From CAIKXD01 sp035439485 (GTDB taxonomy: Bacteria > Bacteroidota > Bacteroidia > UBA4408): a stretch of 64,000 nucleotides of DNA. Where the stretch lies: NCBI GenBank assembly GCA_035439485.1, contig DAORKI010000002.1, forward strand, positions 1-64,000. Direction: 5' to 3'. Below the pieces are notes generated by a model. That model was not told the origin of the DNA. It saw nothing but the letters and a program-made list of their open reading frames with translations, and ran no database searches. This document shows, piece by piece, positions 8,385 to 18,038 of the stretch. The position numbers and the translations under genes are program-made. Position 1 is the stretch's first letter. The number at the start of each line of letters is the position of its first letter.

Positions 8385-9980
8385 ATGAAAATAAAATTAC
8401 CTTTTCTTATTTTGTTGGTAAGCTTGTTTCAAATAAATATGCAAGCTCAAACAGTTTATTACACACAAAATTTTGGCACCAGTGCCTTACCAGCTGGATG
8501 GCTAAACGATAGCTTGGGTTTACCTGCAAGCAATTTGTGGCATTTTAACAATCCCTATTCAAGAGTAATTACTGGTGCAGGTTTTGATGCAAATTTTGCC
8601 ATTTTCGATAGCGATGAAGGTTCAACCAATGACAATATTCCAGAATTTGCTTCATTAACTACTGAAACCATTAATTTAACTGCTGCAAGTGGTCAATTAT
8701 ATTTAATGCTTGACCAACAATATCGCCCTTTAGCAGGACCAAGCACTGGTGGTTCATCAAGAAAAATTGAAATGAGTATCAACAACGGAACCACTTGGAG
8801 TACCTTGGTATATGATTCCATTAGTTTAGGTTACCCAACAGCTATTTTAACTTCTTATGATATAGCAGCCGCTGCAGGAAGTGCATCTGTTAAATTTAAA
8901 TTTACATACACTGGCGACTATGACTGGTGGTGGGCCATTGATAATATTGTAATTCAAGATCAAACAGACCCTTGCGCTGGAATCACATTAGGAGGCTCTA
9001 TTTCAGCCGACTCTGTTGTTTTTTGCAATAACGGTACTGTTAATCTAACCTTTACACCTGATCCATCTGCAGCAGCCTTGCCATTTCAATGGACTTCCTC
9101 AAGTGATGGTATTAATTTTACACCAATTCCAGGTGCAATAGGCTTAACATATACAGCCAATGTATCAAGCACCACATTTTTCTCAGGAATTTCTACTTGT
9201 GGCACCGATACATTAATCATTCCTGCTGAACAAGTAATTTTAAACCCAACAATAGGTTGCTATTGCTATCCAGTGAGCCCATTGTGCAATGCTACTGATT
9301 ACATAATAAGTGTGAGTTTAAATACGTTACTTAATATCAGTAACTGCGACACATTGAATTTATATTCAGGATACTCATTTTACCCAGCATCAACAGTAAC
9401 TACCTCAATTAAAGGTGGCTTGAGCTATAGTTTAACAGTTACCACCAATACCAATAATATTATTTCTGCTTGGATTGACTATAATAGAAATAATATTTAT
9501 GAAGCAAGCGAGTGGTACCAAGTTTGCACTACATCAGCTTCAACAGTGCCCAATACCATTAACTTTACCGTACCTGGAAATGCAACTCCTGGAATAACTG
9601 GAATGAGAATCAGAAGCCGCGGTACAGGAAATACCAACGGTGCTGCTGATGCCTGTACCGATTTCTTTTCAGGCGAAAGTGAAGATTACGAAATTACAAT
9701 TCTTGACAGCATCACAGGAATTAATGCTTCCAATCAATTGAATCAAATTAAATTGTACCCTAAACTAACCTCTGGTGTTATAATTGTTGATATGGGGCTA
9801 CCAATTGTAAATTCACAATTGACTTTAATTGATATTGCTGGAAAGGAAGTAGAAAAAGTTAAATTAAACGCTTCAGCTATACAAACTGTTGATTTTAGCT
9901 CTTTAGCTGATGGAATTTATTTTGTAAAAATCAACTCTGCCAATGAGGTTTTCTCTGATAAAATAGTTATTAGGAAGTAA
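8385..9980 (+). CDS. T9SS-secreted protein with GEVED domain
   Basis: A 531-residue extracellular protein. The signal peptide covers residues 1-22, ending near MQAQT. Residues 25-190 form an adhesin-like jelly-roll domain of the MAM/choice-of-anchor type (QNFGTSALPAGWLNDS at the start, WWWAIDNIVIQD at the end). A Cys-containing Ig-like stretch follows. Residues 345-440 form a GEVED domain (AWIDYNRNNIYEASEW... GESEDYEITI). The last 80 residues are a type A T9SS sorting domain (LYPKLTSG..., GIYFVKINS, KIVIRK). The function is probably surface adhesion or substrate binding; no catalytic motif is visible. A strong intrinsic terminator follows the stop codon. Confidence 0.9.
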   Translation: MKIKLPFLILLVSLFQINMQAQTVYYTQNFGTSALPAGWLNDSLGLPASNLWHFNNPYSRVITGAGFDANFAIFDSDEGSTNDNIPEFASLTTETINLTAASGQLYLMLDQQYRPLAGPSTGGSSRKIEMSINNGTTWSTLVYDSISLGYPTAILTSYDIAAAAGSASVKFKFTYTGDYDWWWAIDNIVIQDQTDPCAGITLGGSISADSVVFCNNGTVNLTFTPDPSAAALPFQWTSSSDGINFTPIPGAIGLTYTANVSSTTFFSGISTCGTDTLIIPAEQVILNPTIGCYCYPVSPLCNATDYIISVSLNTLLNISNCDTLNLYSGYSFYPASTVTTSIKGGLSYSLTVTTNTNNIISAWIDYNRNNIYEASEWYQVCTTSASTVPNTINFTVPGNATPGITGMRIRSRGTGNTNGAADACTDFFSGESEDYEITILDSITGINASNQLNQIKLYPKLTSGVIIVDMGLPIVNSQLTLIDIAGKEVEKVKLNASAIQTVDFSSLADGIYFVKINSANEVFSDKIVIRK

Positions 9981-10001
9981 ATAAATACATTATTGTGCTG
10001 T

Positions 10002-10040
10002 AAAAGACTAGTTGGATTTAATTCTAGCTGGTCTTTTTTT
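10002..10040 (+). terminator. Intrinsic terminator after the GEVED/T9SS gene
   Basis: A stem of about 15 pairs, including three G-U pairs, joins AAAAGACTAGTTGGA with TCTAGCTGGTCTTTT around a short AT loop, and runs directly into a T tract. It sits 21 bp past the stop codon at 9980. Confidence 0.85.
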
Positions 10041-10099
10041 ATAGATGATTTACCCAAAAACTCAAATTATTTTGCAACTTTGAAACTAAAAAAAATCTT

Positions 10100-10924
10100 A
10101 TGTCAATTACAGTAGGAATAATAGGAACAGGCGCTATGGGTGCTGGTATTGCTCAAGTGGCAGCAAGTAATGGNNNNNNNNNNNNNNNNNNNNNNNNNNN
10201 NNNNNNNNNNNNNNNNNNNNNNNNNNNNNNNNNNNNNNNNNNNNNNNNNNNNNNNNNNNNNNNNNNNNNNNNNATCAAATCATGGGGCAAGGTAACTGTT
10301 AAAGCTAAAGATACTCCTGGTTTTATTGTTAATCGTTTGGCTCGCCCTTATTATGGCGAAGCCATTAAAATATATGAAGAAGGTTTAGCCGATTTTGCTA
10401 CCATTGATAACGCCATGAAAACCTTAGGTGGTTTTAAAATGGGCCCATTTGAGTTGATGGATTTTATTGGCAATGACGTAAATTACCGTGTTACTGAAAC
10501 AGTTTGGCAACAATTTTTTTATGATGCACGTTATCGTCCTTCACTCACACAAAAAAGATTATTTGAAGCTGGTTTATTTGGTAGAAAAACTGGTAAAGGT
10601 TATTATGATTATAGTAATGCCAATTTACCAACAGCCAATACTGATGCTGCACTAATGCAAAAAATATTTTTACGCATCATTTCAATGTTAATTAATGAAG
10701 CTGCTGAAGCTTTATTACTACAAATTGGCACGCGCGAAGATTTAGATTTGGCAATGGTAAAAGGCGTGAATTACAAACAAGGTTTATTGAAATGGGCCGA
10801 TGAACTAGGCCCTGCAACAATTTTAATGGAACTGAATGAACTGCATGAATGGTTTGGCGATGATAGATATCGCCCAAGTACATTATTAAAACAAAAAGTA
10901 AAAGAAGGAAAACTGTTTTACTAA
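10100..10924 (+). CDS. 3-hydroxyacyl-CoA dehydrogenase (interrupted by an assembly gap)
   Basis: The N-terminus MSITVGIIGTGAMGAGIAQV carries the GxGxxG NAD-binding motif. After 100 N the frame resumes with KVTVKAKDTPGFIVNRLARP, the linker between the NAD domain and the helical C-terminal domain. Two C-terminal helical domains follow, with TLGGFKMGPFELMDFIG and GLFGRKTGKGYYDYS. The enzyme oxidises L-3-hydroxyacyl-CoA in beta-oxidation or a phenylacetate-type pathway. In this family the PGF.VNR motif normally lies near residue 185-190, but here it is near residue 73 when the N are counted literally. Roughly 115 residues beyond the N run, including the catalytic His, must therefore be missing from the assembly. 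The frame happens to be kept across the 100 N. It appears to be a real intact gene with unresolved sequence, not a deletion. Confidence 0.88.
   Translation: MSITVGIIGTGAMGAGIAQVAASNXXXXXXXXXXXXXXXXXXXXXXXXXXXXXXXXXXIKSWGKVTVKAKDTPGFIVNRLARPYYGEAIKIYEEGLADFATIDNAMKTLGGFKMGPFELMDFIGNDVNYRVTETVWQQFFYDARYRPSLTQKRLFEAGLFGRKTGKGYYDYSNANLPTANTDAALMQKIFLRIISMLINEAAEALLLQIGTREDLDLAMVKGVNYKQGLLKWADELGPATILMELNELHEWFGDDRYRPSTLLKQKVKEGKLFY
10174..10273. other. Assembly gap of 100 N inside the dehydrogenase gene
   Basis: Exactly 100 N, the usual placeholder for a scaffold gap of unknown size. Comparison with family spacing suggests that about 400-450 bp are really missing here. Confidence 0.95.
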
Positions 10925-10925
10925 T

Positions 10926-13031
10926 TTACCTCAACAGAGTAACAGTTCCGCGGTATTCTTGTGTTTCAAAATCTTCATTTTGAAAGGTAATACGGTACAC
11001 ATAAACATCCATTCTTGCTTCTCTACCATTAATTGTTCCATCCCAGCCTGTAGATGGCTCAATAGTTTCGAACACTCGTTCGCCCCACTTAGTAAAAATT
11101 TGGAATTTGTAATTATTCGCGTTTAAAAAGGTAGATGCTGGCTTAAATTGCTTGTTAATTCCATCGGGTTGAAAAGCATTAGGCATGTAAAAAGTTTTCA
11201 TTTGCTTGATACAAATTTTATTAGACCTACTGCTATCTGCAAAGAAATTTAATGTATCTAAGCCTTGGTATGCTTGCACATAATAACAATACTCGCCATC
11301 TTTTGATACCCTATTGGAGATATCATCAGTGAAGGTATTTTCTCCAAAAGGTATAGTGGCTGCAGGAATATCGCTAAAGACACCTTGAAAACCTCTAAAA
11401 ACTTTATATGACCGCACCTCACCTGTCCAGTTTTCATAATCTGACCATGTTACGGTGTTTTCCATGTTTAATTCAGTTGCAGCACGCAAGAAAATAGTTT
11501 TAGCTACATTATTTGAGTTGTAAACTGGTTGATAACAACTATCAATAGCAACTGCCTTATAAACATAACTCTTCTTAAAAGTTAAACACTTGGTAGTATC
11601 AGTAAAAGTTAAAAACGAATTATGTGGCTCAAATGGAAGAACAGCAACCGAATCGAAGGTATCGCCAGAATTATCTGATCTAAAAACAACATATTCACGA
11701 ATATCCGCAAGTGTGTCATGATATATCATTAAATCAACTGTTCGGTTATTAACAACAGTTGCATATTTAAAATATAAGAATGCTGGTCTTACCGGGACAT
11801 CAGCAATCATACTAGTTTCATTAGATTCTGAAAATAAAAATCCACTGCCATCCAATGCTTTAATTTTGTATGCATAAAGTGTAGATTGAATTAATGGAAA
11901 ATGCTGATAAGTTGTATCGTTAGGGCCCAAAGTAGCTAATACCGCAAAAGGGCTTCCATTTTGACTTACATAAATTTCGTATGATGCCACGCCTGAAGGC
12001 CAACCTTTATATGAATTCCAATTTAAATTGATAATGCCATTACATGCATCTAAAGTAGTTTGAGCAAAAATTGTTTGATGAAAACCACCACTTGGAGAAC
12101 TTGTGTTGTTACAGCTATCATATGCCGCAACCCTAAAATTTTCGGCTCTTGAGTTAGGCAATGCTCCTTGTAAATTGGTTATAGTAGTGGTAATGCTTAA
12201 TCTTCCTGGCACATCGGCTACTTGAATTGGACTTCCTGTCGCAGGGTTTAATTGATAAATATAATATCCTTTCACATCTAATGAAGGGCTAATATCCCAT
12301 GTTAAGGTAACATCCTGAAGTGGTAAAATATTTGTTACAGTAATTGCTTGCAAAGTTGGAGGATCAGGGATAGTGTTACTGAAAATAGATTCTCGTTCAT
12401 TACTCACAGAAATACAATTTCCCACCAAATCACCACATTCAACTCTATAAAAAATGGTTTCATTACATACTGGATGCCATATTGTGCTATCGCTATAGGT
12501 AGTTGTGGTAATACTATTGCTTATTTGGGTGAAGCCAGGTGCTGGTAAAATTCTTCGATAAATTCTAAATGTTCCCTCAGTAGTAGTAAAACCTTGTGTA
12601 CCGGGTACAACTGGACTGTGAATGGTGTTCCAATTTAAAACCATATGGCCATTGGCGGCTTGCGCAACATTAAGTAATATAGAGCGAATAGTATCAGAAT
12701 TTACTGATAATTGATTGGTGTTAAAGCGAGTAACAGCATAAAAATACCTTGAGCCATTTACAATTGGCAAAGCAGTGATGGTAGTAGTTAAGGTATTAAT
12801 AGTTGGAATAGTTTGAACCAAAGTAAAAGTGCCTGTGGGATCATCTGAATAATAAATCTGATATTCATTGAAAGTGTTCCCATTTTGAGAAGGGGCAATT
12901 GGCCAACACAACTCAACCGAAGTGTCATCAATAATTCTTATTGTGTTTATTGCAGGTGCTGACATAGGCTGCGCAAAACATTGATTTTTGAACAACACAA
13001 ACAACAGTAATAATAAAAATATTTTTTTCAT
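10926..13031 (-). CDS. Surface protein with fibronectin III-like domains and CHU_C (type B) T9SS C-terminus
   Basis: A 701-residue secreted protein. The signal peptide covers residues 1-20 (KKIFLLLLLFVLFKNQCFAQ). Most of the chain consists of repeated fibronectin type III-like sandwiches, each marked by V-x-L-x-W and Y-x-I/V-Y/F motifs (VELCWPIAPS, VLNWNTIHS, VTLTWDISPS, INLNWNSYKG, TVTWSDYENW). The last 90 residues carry the gliding-motility-associated C-terminal domain: FYMPNAFQPDGINKQFKP, then FQIFTKWGERVFE, GWDGTINGRE and YVYRITF. This is the type B T9SS signal. Such proteins are large surface adhesins or structural proteins; no enzymatic motif is seen. It lies 59 bp downstream of the M16 pair on the same strand and could be read through or independently transcribed. 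Confidence 0.88.
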   Translation of the reverse strand: MKKIFLLLLLFVLFKNQCFAQPMSAPAINTIRIIDDTSVELCWPIAPSQNGNTFNEYQIYYSDDPTGTFTLVQTIPTINTLTTTITALPIVNGSRYFYAVTRFNTNQLSVNSDTIRSILLNVAQAANGHMVLNWNTIHSPVVPGTQGFTTTEGTFRIYRRILPAPGFTQISNSITTTTYSDSTIWHPVCNETIFYRVECGDLVGNCISVSNERESIFSNTIPDPPTLQAITVTNILPLQDVTLTWDISPSLDVKGYYIYQLNPATGSPIQVADVPGRLSITTTITNLQGALPNSRAENFRVAAYDSCNNTSSPSGGFHQTIFAQTTLDACNGIINLNWNSYKGWPSGVASYEIYVSQNGSPFAVLATLGPNDTTYQHFPLIQSTLYAYKIKALDGSGFLFSESNETSMIADVPVRPAFLYFKYATVVNNRTVDLMIYHDTLADIREYVVFRSDNSGDTFDSVAVLPFEPHNSFLTFTDTTKCLTFKKSYVYKAVAIDSCYQPVYNSNNVAKTIFLRAATELNMENTVTWSDYENWTGEVRSYKVFRGFQGVFSDIPAATIPFGENTFTDDISNRVSKDGEYCYYVQAYQGLDTLNFFADSSRSNKICIKQMKTFYMPNAFQPDGINKQFKPASTFLNANNYKFQIFTKWGERVFETIEPSTGWDGTINGREARMDVYVYRITFQNEDFETQEYRGTVTLLR

Positions 13032-13090
13032 TTTTTTATATCGACTTACAAAAGTAATAATAAAATTCTGAAAACATGCAATATTGGGCG

Positions 13091-14365
13091 CTATATTTTA
13101 CCAACCACCAATTCACTCAAGTCATTTTTGCTCAAATACTTTTGAGCCAATAACATCAATTCCTCGGCTTTTGCTTGTTTTATATAGTTTACGTATGTAT
13201 GGTAAAATTCGTTAGTTAAACCATAATCTTTAATTGCCGTAAATTTTTCGGACATCGCAAAAGGTCCATCTACACTTCTTAAAAAGGTACCTAACATGTA
13301 ATTTTTAACCAAATCCAACTCATTATCACTGATGAGTTCATTTTGCAATTTTTCAATTTCCTTGTAAATTTCTATTAGGGTTGCCTTGGTAACATCAACA
13401 CCGACTTCGGTGCTAATGTAAAAGAAACCATCATGTAAAAGTGATGCAATACCCGAACCAATACCGTAGGTATAACCTTTATCTTCTCTAATATTACTCA
13501 TCAATCTGCTACCAAAATATCCGCCTAAAACAGTATTTAAAATTTGCATCCCAAAATAGTCGGTATGTGTTTTATTAAACAATCTCCTGCCAATTCTAAT
13601 GGCACTTTGCATAGCATCTTGTTTTTCAATAAATAATTCGGCTCGCCCATGATTTAAATTTGAATACTGGCTTTTACTTTCTTCGTTTTTCAGGACTATT
13701 GTACCAGCTGTTGCTTTAACTTGATTTATAACATCGTCAGTAATAGCGCCAGCCAATACCAAATATAAACCACTTCCGGAATATCGTTCTTTAAAAAAAT
13801 GTTGAACTTGCATTTGTGATAAGGCATCATAGTCTTCTTCCTTTACAAATTGATCATAGGCCGTGTTTTTAAATAGTAAATTATTAAAATGATTGCGAGC
13901 AATAAAATCAACCTTCTGTTGGTTTACTAAAAACTTTTGCTTTTGATTGGTTTTATAAAGATGCAGCTCTTTTTCAGGAAAAATTGCATTTTGCACCAAA
14001 TCTACCAATACTGGCAATGTGTGATGTAGATGTTTATTTAAAGTGTACAAAATAACAGATGCTTTATCCTTATAAACACTTGTTTCTAAAAATGCCCCAT
14101 AATAATCGAGCAACTCAGCTATTTCTCCAGCCGATTTTGATGTGGTTCCTTCTCGCAAAAGGGCGTTGGTGGCATTGGCAATCAATGAACTTGTTTCAAA
14201 GTAATTACCTGCATTAAATACCATTTCAATTTTGCTTAAGGCTTGTGAGCCAGCATTAATGATATAAACAGGTATTTTATTATTTAAAATAACTTTATCT
14301 GGTGTAATTTCTGGAAAGCTAAAATTTATAGAATACGCAGGGGCTTGCAAACGATTTATCGACAT
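13091..14365 (-). CDS. M16-family peptidase-like protein, non-catalytic partner
   Basis: A 424-residue protein of the insulinase/pitrilysin M16 fold. The zinc motif HxxEH that should lie near residue 50-60 is absent; that region reads NATNALLREGTTSKSAGEIAE. The C-terminal half keeps the substrate-binding features of M16B partners: GGYFGSRLMSNIREDKGYTYGIGS, with the R...Y pair that helps close the active site. In two-subunit M16B enzymes one chain carries zinc and the other this R/Y motif. The catalytic chain is encoded immediately upstream at 14393-15634 with a 27-bp gap. Both lack a signal peptide, so the heterodimer is probably cytoplasmic or cell-associated. Confidence 0.9.
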   Translation of the reverse strand: MSINRLQAPAYSINFSFPEITPDKVILNNKIPVYIINAGSQALSKIEMVFNAGNYFETSSLIANATNALLREGTTSKSAGEIAELLDYYGAFLETSVYKDKASVILYTLNKHLHHTLPVLVDLVQNAIFPEKELHLYKTNQKQKFLVNQQKVDFIARNHFNNLLFKNTAYDQFVKEEDYDALSQMQVQHFFKERYSGSGLYLVLAGAITDDVINQVKATAGTIVLKNEESKSQYSNLNHGRAELFIEKQDAMQSAIRIGRRLFNKTHTDYFGMQILNTVLGGYFGSRLMSNIREDKGYTYGIGSGIASLLHDGFFYISTEVGVDVTKATLIEIYKEIEKLQNELISDNELDLVKNYMLGTFLRSVDGPFAMSEKFTAIKDYGLTNEFYHTYVNYIKQAKAEELMLLAQKYLSKNDLSELVVGKI

Positions 14366-14392
14366 GTTATTGAAAATTATTAATGATCATTG

Positions 14393-15634
14393 TTACTTTT
14401 CATTCATCAAATAATGAAGGGTAACAGCATTATTTGCGTTAAAATATTTTGTGGCTGTTTGTTTTATATCATTTGCAGAAATGGCAGCATAATATTGCTC
14501 TTCCTTATTCAACAAATTTGCATCTCCAAGTAATTCATAATAGGCCAAATTCATTGCTTTATTGAGTACGCTTGTATTCGAAAAATTTAATACGCTTTCA
14601 ACTTTATTTTTTACTTTTTGCAGTTCATTTTCTTCCAATTCTTCAAATACAAATTGATAAACAGCTTTATCAATTTCCAGCTCTGCTGTATCAATATTAG
14701 TACCTGCTGTAAGTTTACCAGAAACTATAAAAAGCCCGTTATCAATATCGCCACTTACATAGGCATTTATTTCAGTAAACATTTTCTTTTCTTTTACCAA
14801 ATTTAAATACATTCTGGAAGATTTTCCATTACTCAAAATATCTGACATTAAATCAAAATGACGATAGGCCTCATCAGTTCTTTTACAAATATGCCAAGCT
14901 TTGTAGATGCTGTTTGCAGGTACATCTTTATGAACCACTAGTTTGCGGGCTTCTGTTTGCAGAGGCTCTTGTGGCAAATTTCTAGGTAATTTGTCCTGAG
15001 GAGATATTGGCCCAAACCATTTTTTACTCCAGTCTTTCACTTGATGAAGTTCAATATTTCCAGCAACTACCATAATGGCGTTGGCAGGGTGATAAAATCT
15101 TGTAAAGAAATCTTTTACCTCCTCCATAGTGGCATTTTCAATATGAGAAATTTCTTTACCAATGGTGTTCCATTGGTATGGATGTACTTTATAAGCTAAA
15201 GGTTTTAGTAATAGCCATACATCACCGTATGGTTGATTCAAATATCTTTGCTTAAATTCTTCAATAACCACCTGACGTTGAACTTCCAAACTTTTTGGTG
15301 TAAAAGCTAAACTCAACATTCGGTCGCTTTCGAGCCAGAAAGCTGTTTCTGCATTGTCTGCCGGAAGAGTTAAATAATAATTTGTGATGTCATTATTGGT
15401 GAATGCATTGTTTTCTCCTCCCACCATTTGCAGAGGTTCATCATAGTTAGGAATATTAACTGAACCGCCAAACATCAAATGCTCAAACAAATGGGCAAAG
15501 CCTGTATGTTCGGGGTGTTCATCGCGAGCGCCCACATCATACAAAATATTCATGCAAACTAAGGGTGTTGATTTATCTTGATGGTAAATTACTTTTAAAC
15601 CATTGTCCAAAGTAAATCTTTCGAATTCTATCAT
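14393..15634 (-). CDS. M16-family zinc peptidase, catalytic subunit
   Basis: A 413-residue protein with the inverted zinc motif H48-L-F-E51-H52 in GFAHLFEHLMFGG, plus a downstream conserved Glu region (VVIEEFKQRYLNQPYG) that supplies the third zinc ligand in the HxxEH-x(about 70-77)-E pattern. It is predicted to pair with the zinc-less homologue encoded 27 bp downstream. The gene follows proline dehydrogenase by 17 bp, so prodh - M16 catalytic - M16 partner look like one transcript. No signal peptide is seen. The substrate is unknown; oligopeptides are typical of M16B enzymes. Confidence 0.92.
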   Translation of the reverse strand: MIEFERFTLDNGLKVIYHQDKSTPLVCMNILYDVGARDEHPEHTGFAHLFEHLMFGGSVNIPNYDEPLQMVGGENNAFTNNDITNYYLTLPADNAETAFWLESDRMLSLAFTPKSLEVQRQVVIEEFKQRYLNQPYGDVWLLLKPLAYKVHPYQWNTIGKEISHIENATMEEVKDFFTRFYHPANAIMVVAGNIELHQVKDWSKKWFGPISPQDKLPRNLPQEPLQTEARKLVVHKDVPANSIYKAWHICKRTDEAYRHFDLMSDILSNGKSSRMYLNLVKEKKMFTEINAYVSGDIDNGLFIVSGKLTAGTNIDTAELEIDKAVYQFVFEELEENELQKVKNKVESVLNFSNTSVLNKAMNLAYYELLGDANLLNKEEQYYAAISANDIKQTATKYFNANNAVTLHYLMNEK

Positions 15635-15651
15635 AATAAATACTGTCTTTT

Positions 15652-16827
15652 TTAATCGTTATTTTTTCGTCTTTGTTTCTCTTTAATAATAAGGCTTAGC
15701 TCGCGTCCTGTTTGACCTTTAACAGAAGTGTTTTCCTCTGCTCTTCTAATTAAATAAGGCAAAACATCACGTACGGGTCCATAAGGCACATATTTAGCCA
15801 CATTATAACCACGTTGGGCCAAATTATACGAGATATGATCACTCATTCCTAATAATTGAGAAAAGTAAACTCTTTTATCCCCATGTTGAATGCTATTTTT
15901 CTCCATTAAGTTTACCAAATGCAATGAACTTTTTTCATTATGAGTGCCAGCACAAATAGCAATTTCATTGATATTTTGAATGCAATAGTCAAGTGCAGCA
16001 TTATAGTCTACATCGCTATCATGCTTTGAATTTTGAATAGGATCGGGATAACTCATTAAAGCTGCTCTTTCACGTTCTTTTTCCATGTATGCTCCACGGA
16101 CTAATTTTAGTCCCAAAAAATAATGATGTTGCTTTGCTAAACCATGTGATATTTTAATAAAGTTGAGTCTATCTTTTCTATATAGCTGAACCGTATTGTA
16201 AACTATGGCTTTCTTCGTATTAAACATTTTCATCATTTCATTGGCCAAATCATCAATAGCACCTTGTATCCATGTTTCTTCTGCATCAATAAAAATGGGA
16301 ACTCCTGACTCTGCTGCATGTTTACAAATTAAGTGAACCCTGTTTTTAACCTTTGCCCATTCGTCTTGTTCGGCAGTAGTAAGTGTGCTTGCAGCTGTTA
16401 CTTTTTCCAATAAACTAAAACGAGCCAATCCTGTTACTTTAAATACGCAAAAAGGAATGTTCGAATCATGAGCAGCCCGCTTAATAGTATCCAGCGTTTC
16501 TTTGGCTGTTTTATCAAATTCTTCTTCTGCCTCTTTACCTTCAACACTATAATCTAATATTGTTCCAATATGGTAATCTCCTAATGATTTAATAGCTTTA
16601 GAACAATCTTCAATGTTTTCGCCACCGCAAAACTGCTTAAAAATGGTTGCCTTAATGATTCCTGTAATGGGCAAATGCAATCCCAAAGCAACGTTAGTTA
16701 AGCTTTTGCCTATTTTTACCCATGAAGTGCGACTTACCAAAGTAAATAACAAATAAGATCTATTCAAATCGCCATCACTCTTTGAAGCAAATGCAATTTC
16801 GGTATTATCAAATGATATAGTGGACAT
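15652..16827 (-). CDS. Proline dehydrogenase
   Basis: A 391-residue monofunctional FAD-dependent proline dehydrogenase (TIM barrel), which oxidises L-proline to pyrroline-5-carboxylate. Family motifs seen are FIDAEETWIQGAIDDL (beta strand with the DAE core), LGLKLVRGAYMEKERERA (substrate-binding R-G-A-Y-M-E), ICAGTHNEKS and, near the C-terminus, YVPYGPVRDVLPYLIRRAEEN (R-R-x-x-E-N). It lacks the P5C dehydrogenase half found in PutA. That enzyme is not encoded in the window. The gene precedes the M16 peptidase pair by 17 bp, which suggests coupling of peptide breakdown to proline use, though that is an inference. Confidence 0.93.
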   Translation of the reverse strand: MSTISFDNTEIAFASKSDGDLNRSYLLFTLVSRTSWVKIGKSLTNVALGLHLPITGIIKATIFKQFCGGENIEDCSKAIKSLGDYHIGTILDYSVEGKEAEEEFDKTAKETLDTIKRAAHDSNIPFCVFKVTGLARFSLLEKVTAASTLTTAEQDEWAKVKNRVHLICKHAAESGVPIFIDAEETWIQGAIDDLANEMMKMFNTKKAIVYNTVQLYRKDRLNFIKISHGLAKQHHYFLGLKLVRGAYMEKERERAALMSYPDPIQNSKHDSDVDYNAALDYCIQNINEIAICAGTHNEKSSLHLVNLMEKNSIQHGDKRVYFSQLLGMSDHISYNLAQRGYNVAKYVPYGPVRDVLPYLIRRAEENTSVKGQTGRELSLIIKEKQRRKNND

Positions 16828-16882
16828 AAATTTTTAATATCTAAAATTATCGCAAATATACTATCAAAAGGTATTTGTAGTA

Positions 16883-17956
16883 TTAATTAGTATATACTCT
16901 TTTTAACCATCTTGGTAAAATTATTACACCCGCAAAAATATATGGGTAATAGCTAATTAAACGCCATAATAAAGCCAAAGCTGTAGCTAATGTTAAATTA
17001 TTTTGCAATTCGGCTTTAAAAAATTGCGAAAACATTATTTCTGCTAAACCACTTCCTCCTGGTGTTGGACTAATAATATTAATAATTCCAATGATAATCT
17101 GCTTGCAATACATTACCAAGTGATTGATATAATCGGGCGAAAATGCTGCTACAATAAAGTTGATAATTAAAAAGCGTGCACTCCAACTAACGAAAGTACT
17201 CAAAACTGCATTTATCCAATATGATTTTGATTTACCCTTTAACTCAGCACTCGCTATAATCATTTCATCACCAGTGGTTTGAATTTTCATTGAAAATCTC
17301 TTTAATATAGGTAATCTAAAAATAGCCACTAAAAAGTTTTTTACCGCTTTGGCATCAATAAATAAAGCGTATGCAACTACTAGTTTATAAAATAATACTG
17401 CAAAATATACTATCCAAAAGGTAAAGGCAATACTTTTTTCATTAATGATAAACGATAAAAAATCAGGTACTTTTATATTTAAATTTGTAAACAAGGTCTC
17501 ACCTCCTGCTAAAAAATATGCTAATGGTGCCATTACACCTAAAAAGATACCATCGAGCAATGAGGAAAATAAAATTACAGATATACTCTTGCCAAGTTCT
17601 ACCTTTTCCTTGTTTAGCAAATAAATCGCCACCGCAAAGCCGCCACCTAAACTTGGTGGTATAACAGCTGAAGCAAACTCCCAAATCATAATTACTTGAA
17701 AACTTTTGCGCCAGTTTAATAGATTGTCTGTTAATACTCTAATTCTCACCATATATGCTACATCGCGCACCACTACCATTAAAATGGCAAGCAACATCCA
17801 CCACACACTTTGAACAGAAAAATTGACTTGATCAAAAGCTCCTGGCGTAAAATTTTTGTATAACATGTATGTAGCTACCCCAAGGCCAATTATAATAGGC
17901 AATATAAGCCTATAGGTTTTAAAATTTTGTATTGGATTGGGGGCTTCTGATGTCAA
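16883..17956 (-). CDS. UPF0104 / LPG-synthase-TM-like integral membrane protein
   Basis: A 357-residue protein with about eight hydrophobic segments and the family motifs VIPPSLGGGFAVAIYLL and IIGIINIISPTPGGSGLAE. This is the membrane domain shared with MprF-type lysylphosphatidylglycerol synthases and flippases, but the soluble aminoacyl-transferase domain is absent, so it cannot be assigned as a synthase. A role in lipid or polyprenyl-linked substrate transport is a common guess for the family. It lies 55 bp upstream of proline dehydrogenase on the same strand. Confidence 0.85.
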   Translation of the reverse strand: MTSEAPNPIQNFKTYRLILPIIIGLGVATYMLYKNFTPGAFDQVNFSVQSVWWMLLAILMVVVRDVAYMVRIRVLTDNLLNWRKSFQVIMIWEFASAVIPPSLGGGFAVAIYLLNKEKVELGKSISVILFSSLLDGIFLGVMAPLAYFLAGGETLFTNLNIKVPDFLSFIINEKSIAFTFWIVYFAVLFYKLVVAYALFIDAKAVKNFLVAIFRLPILKRFSMKIQTTGDEMIIASAELKGKSKSYWINAVLSTFVSWSARFLIINFIVAAFSPDYINHLVMYCKQIIIGIINIISPTPGGSGLAEIMFSQFFKAELQNNLTLATALALLWRLISYYPYIFAGVIILPRWLKRVYTN

Positions 17957-18038
17957 AATTTATTTTCTTTAGCACGCAAAATAAACAAAATAAAATTATT
18001 GATGTTTATTTACCGCATTTAGTCACTTAATAATTCTT

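Noticed and set aside
10174..10273. Possible real deletion or frameshift in the dehydrogenase
   Set aside because: The run is exactly 100 N and both flanks match the family on either side, so it is an assembly placeholder, not a mutation.
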